Source: Pseudomonadota bacterium (GTDB taxonomy: Bacteria > Pseudomonadota > Gammaproteobacteria > UBA4575). From it: a stretch of 8,640 nucleotides of DNA. The translations under genes and the position numbers were made by a program. This document shows positions 4,606-8,640 of the stretch, in pieces (the stretch's first letter is position 1; each line of letters opens with the position of its first letter). The notes beneath the pieces are model-generated. The model ran no database searches and had not been told where the DNA came from. It worked only from the letters and a program-made list of their open reading frames with translations. The stretch is taken from assembly GCA_009839635.1 (NCBI GenBank), contig VXPJ01000127.1, forward strand, positions 1 to 8,640, given 5' to 3'.

Positions 4606-5439
4606 ATGATACGTACCTGGATCAAGGTCGCGCTCATGTGGAGCGGGTTGATAATCCCCTTGTTTGCAAATGCAGGGTCGGAAAATCTTTCGCTGACCGG
4701 TAACCTGATGCAGGGCGGGCTGGCTTTCGGTCAAGTGAACCCGGACTCGAAAGTGTGGGCAAATGGGCACCCGGTGCGTGTTTCCCCAGCTGGCGAATTT
4801 ATTCTAGGCTTTGGCCGGGACTATCCGCCCCGGGCGACCGTCACCGTGCAGACAAGAGAAGGGACTGTACGCTCGCACACATTCGAGATCGCAGGGCGCG
4901 AGTACGACACCCAACGCATCGACGGGTTACCGAATGTCCAGGTGAATCCGGGGCCGCAGATCATGCGGCGGATTCGCAGGGAAAGTGCTGAAATTGCCGC
5001 TGCACGAAGCTTGGATGATGACCGCATGGATTTCAAATCAGGATTCATATGGCCCGTGCAAGGGCGAATCTCGGGTATTTACGGCAGTCAGAGGATTCTC
5101 AACGGCCAGCCACGCCAGCCGCATTACGGCATTGACATTGCCGCACCCGTCGGGACAAAGGTTCTCGCACCAGCCCCCGGTCGGGTGATCTATGCTGAAG
5201 ACATGTATTTCTCAGGGGGCACACTCGTCGTGGATCATGGCCAGAATCTGTCATCGTCATTTTTGCACCTGCACGAAATTCTGGTCGAGGTGGACGAGTA
5301 CGTGAAGCAGGGGCAGCCCATTGCCTTGGTGGGTGCCACGGGCCGGGTCACGGGCCCTCATCTGGACTGGAGGATGAACTGGCATCAGCAGCGGCTGGAC
5401 CCCAGCCTGCTCATGGGCGAGATGCCACCTGAAAGTTAG
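4606..5439 (+). CDS. Secreted M23 (LytM-type) peptidase
   Basis: 277 residues. A Sec signal peptide (MIRTWIK, hydrophobic 8-20, cleavage after ANA at 21-23) directs it to the periplasm. An N-terminal beta-rich region (about 30-110) with a G-x-F-x-LGFGRD segment precedes the C-terminal M23 domain (about 146-270). M23 enzymes are zinc endopeptidases that cut peptidoglycan cross-links, or act as EnvC-like amidase activators when degenerate. Visible residues are H173 and D177 (HYGIDIAAP), H221 in the FLHLHE segment, and H252 in GPHLDWRM. The usual HxH motif is therefore HLD: the position that is normally the third zinc ligand is Asp (D254), which could still bind zinc. The start codon has no clear Shine-Dalgarno; ATG at 4636 (preceded by AAGG) is an alternative but would remove the basic n-region. 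It converges on sat, with 25 bp between stops. Confidence 0.88.
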   Translation: MIRTWIKVALMWSGLIIPLFANAGSENLSLTGNLMQGGLAFGQVNPDSKVWANGHPVRVSPAGEFILGFGRDYPPRATVTVQTREGTVRSHTFEIAGREYDTQRIDGLPNVQVNPGPQIMRRIRRESAEIAAARSLDDDRMDFKSGFIWPVQGRISGIYGSQRILNGQPRQPHYGIDIAAPVGTKVLAPAPGRVIYAEDMYFSGGTLVVDHGQNLSSSFLHLHEILVEVDEYVKQGQPIALVGATGRVTGPHLDWRMNWHQQRLDPSLLMGEMPPES

Positions 5440-5464
5440 GTGTTGGCAGGCAATCTGTAGCGAC

Positions 5465-6649
5465 TTATGCGTTCTGGTAGAAATCCATCAGGATTTCGGC
5501 GACTTCCGGTCTTGCAAATTCTTTTGGTAGGGATTCGCCAGCTGCCAGCATGGCACGGACTTTAGTACCAGACAGTAGGACAAAGTCCTCCTTTTCATGG
5601 TCGGGCGCATCACGCATCATGACGACCTGGTTCAACTTTCTGGAATAGGCCGTATGGTCGGCGCGAAAAATCTCGATTTCCAGCGCATCCAGGGGCACTT
5701 CTTCATCGAAAATCATCTGAGCATCAAATGCCCCGTAGTAATCACCCACCCCGGCATGGTCACGGCCAATGATGAAATGCGTGCAGCCGCAGTTCTGGCG
5801 AAAGACCGCATGCAACACGGCTTCACGCGGCCCGGCGTACAGCATGTCGAATCCATAACCGGTAATCATGACACTATTGGGCGGGAAATAGAGTTCCACC
5901 ATTTTGCGAATCGCGGCATCCCGAACGGGAGCGGGGATATCTCCGGGTTTCAGCTTCCCCAGCAGCATGTGAACCAGGATACCGTCCGCGCCTGTGGCCT
6001 GTTGTGCCATCTTGCACAGTTCTTCATGGGCACGATGCATCGGATTTCGGGTCTGGAATCCCACCACGGTACGCCAGCCTCGCTCGGCGATTTCATCACG
6101 AATTTCGACCGCAGTACGGAACGTTTCCGGGAATTCATCCTGAAAATAACTGTAGTTGAGCACCTGGATGGGACCTGAGATCACGGTTCTTCCCGACGCC
6201 ATGATAGTTGCGACTCCAGGGTGGTCCTGATCAGTGGTACGGTATATCTTCTCCACAATGGTGGCCATCTGGTCTTCACCCAGTTCTTCAACGGCTTCAA
6301 CCTCCTGGATCGCTATCACGGGGGAGCCATCCATATTGGGGTCTTTCAGTGCAATGCGCATGCCGGGTCCTATGGAAGAGCCATCATGCACAAGGTTCAT
6401 GATCGGGACAGGCCAGAACAGCCCGTCACACATGTGCATGGAATTGGCTACCGAGATCGAATCCTGGATATTCATAAACCCGGAAAGCGGCGTGAAGTAG
6501 CCAGCTCCGAGCATCACAACATTACAGGAAGCCGCCGAGTTCAACAGTACAGAGGGCAAATTTTCCGCCTCCTGCACTAACTGCTTACGCTGCACCTCAT
6601 CACTGACGTACAAAGGCTTTAGGGCATCGGATCCGTGAGGCTTGATCAT
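5465..6649 (-). CDS. sat: ATP sulfurylase (sulfate adenylyltransferase), Sat type
   Basis: 394 residues, single-domain homo-oligomeric Sat, interconverting ATP plus sulfate with APS plus pyrophosphate. Nucleotide-binding signatures are QTRNPMHRAHE (199-209) and GRDHAGVG (295-302), with a C-terminal LLSGTKVRAML. It ends at residue 394 with no APS kinase domain, matching Sat of sulfur oxidisers, where it runs in the ATP-forming direction after APS reductase. The assimilatory or sulfate-reducing direction cannot be excluded by sequence alone. I chose ATG at 6649 (MIKPHGSDALKPLYV), which has GGGAG 5 nt upstream; an in-frame extension to 6736 lacks family similarity. It follows the GlcG/HbpS-like gene on the same strand after 122 bp that include a small hairpin. 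No aprAB genes are in view. Confidence 0.96.
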   Translation of the reverse strand: MIKPHGSDALKPLYVSDEVQRKQLVQEAENLPSVLLNSAASCNVVMLGAGYFTPLSGFMNIQDSISVANSMHMCDGLFWPVPIMNLVHDGSSIGPGMRIALKDPNMDGSPVIAIQEVEAVEELGEDQMATIVEKIYRTTDQDHPGVATIMASGRTVISGPIQVLNYSYFQDEFPETFRTAVEIRDEIAERGWRTVVGFQTRNPMHRAHEELCKMAQQATGADGILVHMLLGKLKPGDIPAPVRDAAIRKMVELYFPPNSVMITGYGFDMLYAGPREAVLHAVFRQNCGCTHFIIGRDHAGVGDYYGAFDAQMIFDEEVPLDALEIEIFRADHTAYSRKLNQVVMMRDAPDHEKEDFVLLSGTKVRAMLAAGESLPKEFARPEVAEILMDFYQNA

Positions 6650-6702
6650 GGTCTCTCCCAGAAATACACGGTAAAACAAAAATTCTGCTGGCGTACAACC
6701 GC

Positions 6703-6719
6703 GGGCAGCGTTACTGCCC
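6703..6719 (-). other. Small inverted repeat upstream of sat
   Basis: GGGCAG and CTGCCC (6-bp arms) around a 5-nt loop, in the 122-bp gap between the GlcG/HbpS-like gene and sat, 53 nt before the sat ATG. A T-rich stretch follows only about 20 nt later, so it is not a standard terminator. It could be a partial terminator or an operator. Confidence 0.3.
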
Positions 6720-6771
6720 ACTCCAGCACAAAGCATGCCGGGCCTGTAACTTTCCTGTCCCGCTCAAGCAT

Positions 6772-7215
6772 TCATTCCTCGGGTTTTCCTGCATCCGCCT
6801 GCAACCCGGCTTCATTGATCCCTGCAACGGCACAAGACTCGTCTTGATCGGACACATCGCCAGAGATGCCGACTGCACCAATGATCGTATTGTCAGAGTC
6901 CCTGACAAGCACGCCTCCAGGCACTGGCAAAAGCCGCTGGTCGGCGACCTGGACCAGGGCATTCATGAACATCGGCCGCTGCTCTCCCATCTCGCCGAGT
7001 GTGCGCGACGATACGCCGACACCGATTGCGCCCCAGGCCTTCGCGATGGCCATCATCGGGCGCATGAAGCTCGCGCCATCCGCACGCGCCAAGGCCTTGA
7101 TGTGGCCACCGGCATCCAGTACGGCAACTGCAAGCGGTGCCAGCTTGCGCTTGCGGCCTTCCTGGAGGGCGGCATCAATGATTGTATTGGCGAGTTCTAG
7201 CGTGATTTCAGGCAT
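6772..7215 (-). CDS. GlcG/HbpS-family (DUF336) haem-binding-like protein
   Basis: 147 residues, full length for the family. Signatures are LAVAVLDAGGHIKALARADG (about 28-47), the IAKAWGAIGVGVSSRTL segment (57-73), LLPVPGGVLVRD (95-106) and IIGAVGISGDVSDQDESCA (111-129). Streptomyces HbpS binds haem and takes part in redox sensing; GlcG sits in glycolate-oxidation loci; many homologues have no known role. The haem ligand cannot be named with certainty here (H38 is the only histidine visible). There is no signal peptide, so cytoplasmic. AGAGG lies 5 nt before ATG. It is transcribed toward sat and divergent from the CbiX-like gene, which may mean a shared sulfur/tetrapyrrole context, but that is inference. 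Confidence 0.88.
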   Translation of the reverse strand: MPEITLELANTIIDAALQEGRKRKLAPLAVAVLDAGGHIKALARADGASFMRPMMAIAKAWGAIGVGVSSRTLGEMGEQRPMFMNALVQVADQRLLPVPGGVLVRDSDNTIIGAVGISGDVSDQDESCAVAGINEAGLQADAGKPEE

Positions 7216-7235
7216 GAAAACCTCTGTTCGGGTGC

Positions 7236-7264
7236 GTTATACAGAGGATTGCCACATTAGTAAA
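7236..7264 (-). promoter_or_regulatory. Possible promoter of the GlcG/HbpS-like gene (and sat)
   Basis: On the minus strand, TTTACT (7264-7259), a 17-nt spacer and TATAAC (7241-7236), ending 20 nt before the ATG. An inverted repeat GCCAC (7251-7255) / GTGGC (7270-7274) surrounds the -35 region and could be an operator for the divergent gene pair. Confidence 0.4.
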
Positions 7265-7325
7265 CCAACGTGGCAGGCGTGGCCAATGTGCAAAGCAAGC
7301 TTGGCGTTCATGCTAGGATTTGCGA

Positions 7326-7694
7326 ATGGACGCATTGCTACTGGTTGCCCATGGCAGCCGTCATCCCGGTTCCAGTGATGAAATCCGGGCCTTGGCTGCG
7401 AAGATCGCGCAAACTCCGGGGCATCAATTCGACTGGGTCGACTACGCATTCCTGGAGATTACCGAACCCTCCATCTCCGAGGGGGTACTCGACTGTGTGC
7501 GAAAAGGTGCAAAACACATTACGGTGTTGCCCTACTTCCTTGCAACAGGCCGGCATGTCAGCGTGGATATTCCAACAGAGCTTGAGAAGGCCAGGCAGGA
7601 GTATCCGCAGGTGCGGATCACGTCAACCCCCTACCTCGGGGCAGCAAAGGAAATTCCAGACATCCTGGTCCGGCTGAGTCAGGAGGCGACATAA
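7326..7694 (+). CDS. cbiX: CbiX/SirB-type sirohydrochlorin chelatase, short form
   Basis: 122 residues, the size of the short single-domain CbiX chelatases, which insert Fe(II) or Co(II) into sirohydrochlorin for siroheme or cobalamin. The metal-binding histidines are in place: H9 (LLLVAHGSR) and H77 (LPYFLATGRHVSVDIP). The family fold normally needs two such domains, so this form should act as a homodimer. In a sulfur oxidiser, siroheme supply for a sulfite reductase (Dsr or assimilatory) is the likely purpose, but the metal cannot be read from the sequence. I chose ATG at 7326 because AGGA lies 7 nt upstream; an in-frame TTG at 7320 is less likely. It is divergent from the GlcG/HbpS-like gene (110 bp) and convergent with the MBL-fold gene, with 24 bp between stops. 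Confidence 0.9.
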   Translation: MDALLLVAHGSRHPGSSDEIRALAAKIAQTPGHQFDWVDYAFLEITEPSISEGVLDCVRKGAKHITVLPYFLATGRHVSVDIPTELEKARQEYPQVRITSTPYLGAAKEIPDILVRLSQEAT

Positions 7695-7718
7695 TCCCTG
7701 GAGCGGGGTAGGTATTGC

Positions 7719-8450
7719 TCAGGGCCTCTTCTGGCTGGAGAGGGCTTCAATCTCTTTTTTCGTAACCGCCGTGTAGGGCGAGTTCCGGGTTCGGTCGTGG
7801 ACCTTCATCCGGTAGCGGACAAACTGGTTCACCTCGGTAAAGTGCATGAAGGGATTGCCTTCCAGCTCGTCTGCCAGGGTTGAGGTCGCCTGCTCTGCGT
7901 AATGATGGCCCGGGTAGATGACGATCGATTCGGGAAGTTCGTCCCGGAACCGTTTCAGCGTAGTGTGCATCTGCTCCGGATCGCCGCCGCGCAAATCGCA
8001 GCGCCCGCAGCCGAACACAAAAAGCGTATCGCCCGTGACGAGATCATCGCCGATGCGATAGCAGGCCGAGCCGGGGGTATGCCCGGGGGTGTGCAGAATC
8101 TCGACCTCGGTTTTCCCGATCTTGATGCGGTCTCCTCCATGATGGAGACTCGGGCGGACGAGATCGGCGCCCCAGAAGGCCGCCTCGGATTTCAGCAGGT
8201 GCACTTCGGCGTCGCACTGGTCGAGCAACTGGTCGATGCCATTGATATGATCGTGGTGACTGTGGGTCAGCAGGATGTCGGTAATGGTGACCCCCAGCTT
8301 GCGGGCACAATCCAGGATCTCGGGCACATCCCATGCCGGGTCGACGACGGCGGCACTTTTCGTGGCATGATCGGTGAGCAGGTAGACGAAGTTCTCCATC
8401 GGCCCTAGTTCCATGGTGGCGATGGAATAATTGGTCGGATCGGCAGGCAC
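7719..8450 (-). CDS. MBL-fold hydrolase, glyoxalase II / persulfide dioxygenase-like
   Basis: About 243 residues. Metal-binding motifs of the metallo-beta-lactamase fold are complete: THSHHDH (H63, H65, D67, H68), TPGHTPG (H124), GDTLF (D141) and YPGHHYA (H182), plus the FGCGRCDLRGGDPEQM block typical of hydroxyacylglutathione-hydrolase-like proteins. Family members hydrolyse thioesters such as S-lactoylglutathione; relatives (ETHE1-like) oxidise glutathione persulfide. The two-metal HxHxDH set favours a hydrolase, but next to sulfur genes the persulfide role stays open. The start is uncertain: GTG at 8450 keeps the first strand (YSIATMELGP), ATG at 8414 would trim it, and TTG at 8519, with AGGG 7 nt upstream, would leave only 22 bp to the divergent gene. 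The C-terminal helical segment extends to residue 243. Confidence 0.85.
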   Translation of the reverse strand: MPADPTNYSIATMELGPMENFVYLLTDHATKSAAVVDPAWDVPEILDCARKLGVTITDILLTHSHHDHINGIDQLLDQCDAEVHLLKSEAAFWGADLVRPSLHHGGDRIKIGKTEVEILHTPGHTPGSACYRIGDDLVTGDTLFVFGCGRCDLRGGDPEQMHTTLKRFRDELPESIVIYPGHHYAEQATSTLADELEGNPFMHFTEVNQFVRYRMKVHDRTRNSPYTAVTKKEIEALSSQKRP

Positions 8451-8463
8451 GGGCAGGATGGCG

Positions 8464-8493
8464 TTTACTTTTATACTCGAATCAGGGTATAGG
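8464..8493 (+). promoter_or_regulatory. Possible promoter of the DNA glycosylase gene
   Basis: TTTACT (8464-8469), an 18-nt spacer and TATAGG (8488-8493), 48 nt before the ATG. If real, it lies inside the longest possible reading frame of the divergent MBL gene and favours that gene's shorter start. Confidence 0.3.
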
Positions 8494-8541
8494 GTAGCGA
8501 ATGCACTGCCATACCTCAATCCACAACCCTGCAGATATCGT

Positions 8542-8640
8542 ATGGATACCCTCCCGGACTACATTGACCACGGGCTGAAAGCACTGTCTATCGGGCTTAA
8601 TCCTTCCACCATTTCAGTCAGGATGGGCTTTTACTTTGCC
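8542..8640 (+). CDS. mug: Mug/TDG-family mismatch-specific DNA glycosylase, N-terminal part
   Basis: Only the first 33 residues are present; the gene leaves the window. MDTLPDYIDHGLKAL is followed by SIGLNPS (17-22) and a GFYFA segment, which align with the E. coli Mug N-terminus (APGLRVVFCGINPG...GFPFA). The asparagine in GLNPS (N20) is the family's catalytic or water-positioning residue. The enzymes excise uracil, ethenocytosine or mismatched thymine during base-excision repair. ATG at 8542 is the only reasonable start in frame, although no strong Shine-Dalgarno is visible. It is divergent from the MBL-fold gene. Confidence 0.75.
   Translation, partial: MDTLPDYIDHGLKALSIGLNPSTISVRMGFYFA

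Noticed and set aside
5597..6178. 193-residue plus-strand frame inside sat
   Set aside because: It is antisense to the well-conserved Sat catalytic region; no family resemblance.
6650..6736. 29-residue N-terminal extension of Sat
   Set aside because: The Cys/Gly-rich extension does not resemble Sat, and ATG at 6649 has its own good ribosome-binding site.
7902..8408. 168-residue plus-strand frame over the MBL-fold gene
   Set aside because: It is antisense to the conserved metal-binding motifs of the MBL protein and has no recognisable features.
1..8640. tRNA, rRNA, CRISPR or prophage elements
   Set aside because: No cloverleaf, regular repeat-spacer pattern, integrase or phage gene was seen on either strand.

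Overview
The window is gene-dense and looks like a gammaproteobacterial, probably chemolithotrophic or phototrophic sulfur-oxidising, chromosome. The lineage call is an inference. It rests on the stand-alone 394-residue ATP sulfurylase (Sat, without an APS kinase domain), which sulfur oxidisers use to make ATP from APS, together with a small CbiX/SirB-type chelatase (siroheme synthesis) and a persulfide-dioxygenase/glyoxalase-II-like metallo-beta-lactamase-fold protein. No RNA gene, CRISPR array or mobile element was found.

Layout. 1-238 (-): start of an LplT-like MFS transporter, cut by the window edge. 353-682 (-): small 2Fe-2S ferredoxin. 810-1295 (-): Dps mini-ferritin. 1296-1738: no convincing gene, only competing small reading frames. 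1739-2536 (-): DUF2182 multi-pass membrane protein rich in Met, Cys and His. Divergent from it, 2789-3397 (+): DUF1326 protein with a CxCxxxCPC motif and no signal peptide. 3751-4452 (+): a close paralogue carrying a twin-arginine signal. 4606-5439 (+): secreted M23 peptidase. 5465-6649 (-): sat. 6772-7215 (-): GlcG/HbpS-like haem-binding protein. 7326-7694 (+): CbiX-like chelatase. 7719-8450 (-): MBL-fold hydrolase. 8542-8640 (+): start of a Mug/TDG-family DNA glycosylase.

The most interesting part is 1739-4452. DUF1326 and DUF2182 proteins are of unknown function and are often found together. Here one DUF1326 copy should stay in the cytoplasm and the other is predicted to be exported folded, with a Met/Cys-rich membrane protein between the two compartments. 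A composite palindromic element (GACCGGTTT, 4-5 nt, CATGCAAACCG, plus a nearby AGCGACTACA) lies 30-33 nt upstream of both the DUF2182 gene and the Tat-DUF1326 gene, so the two are probably controlled together. A metal-relay or thiol/metal-handling system, most plausibly for copper, is my working hypothesis and is not proven by the sequence.

The ferredoxin and Dps genes on one side concern iron and oxidative stress. The sat/CbiX/MBL genes on the other side concern sulfur chemistry. I see no evidence that the whole window is one operon: orientation changes repeatedly, and strong hairpins follow both DUF1326 genes.
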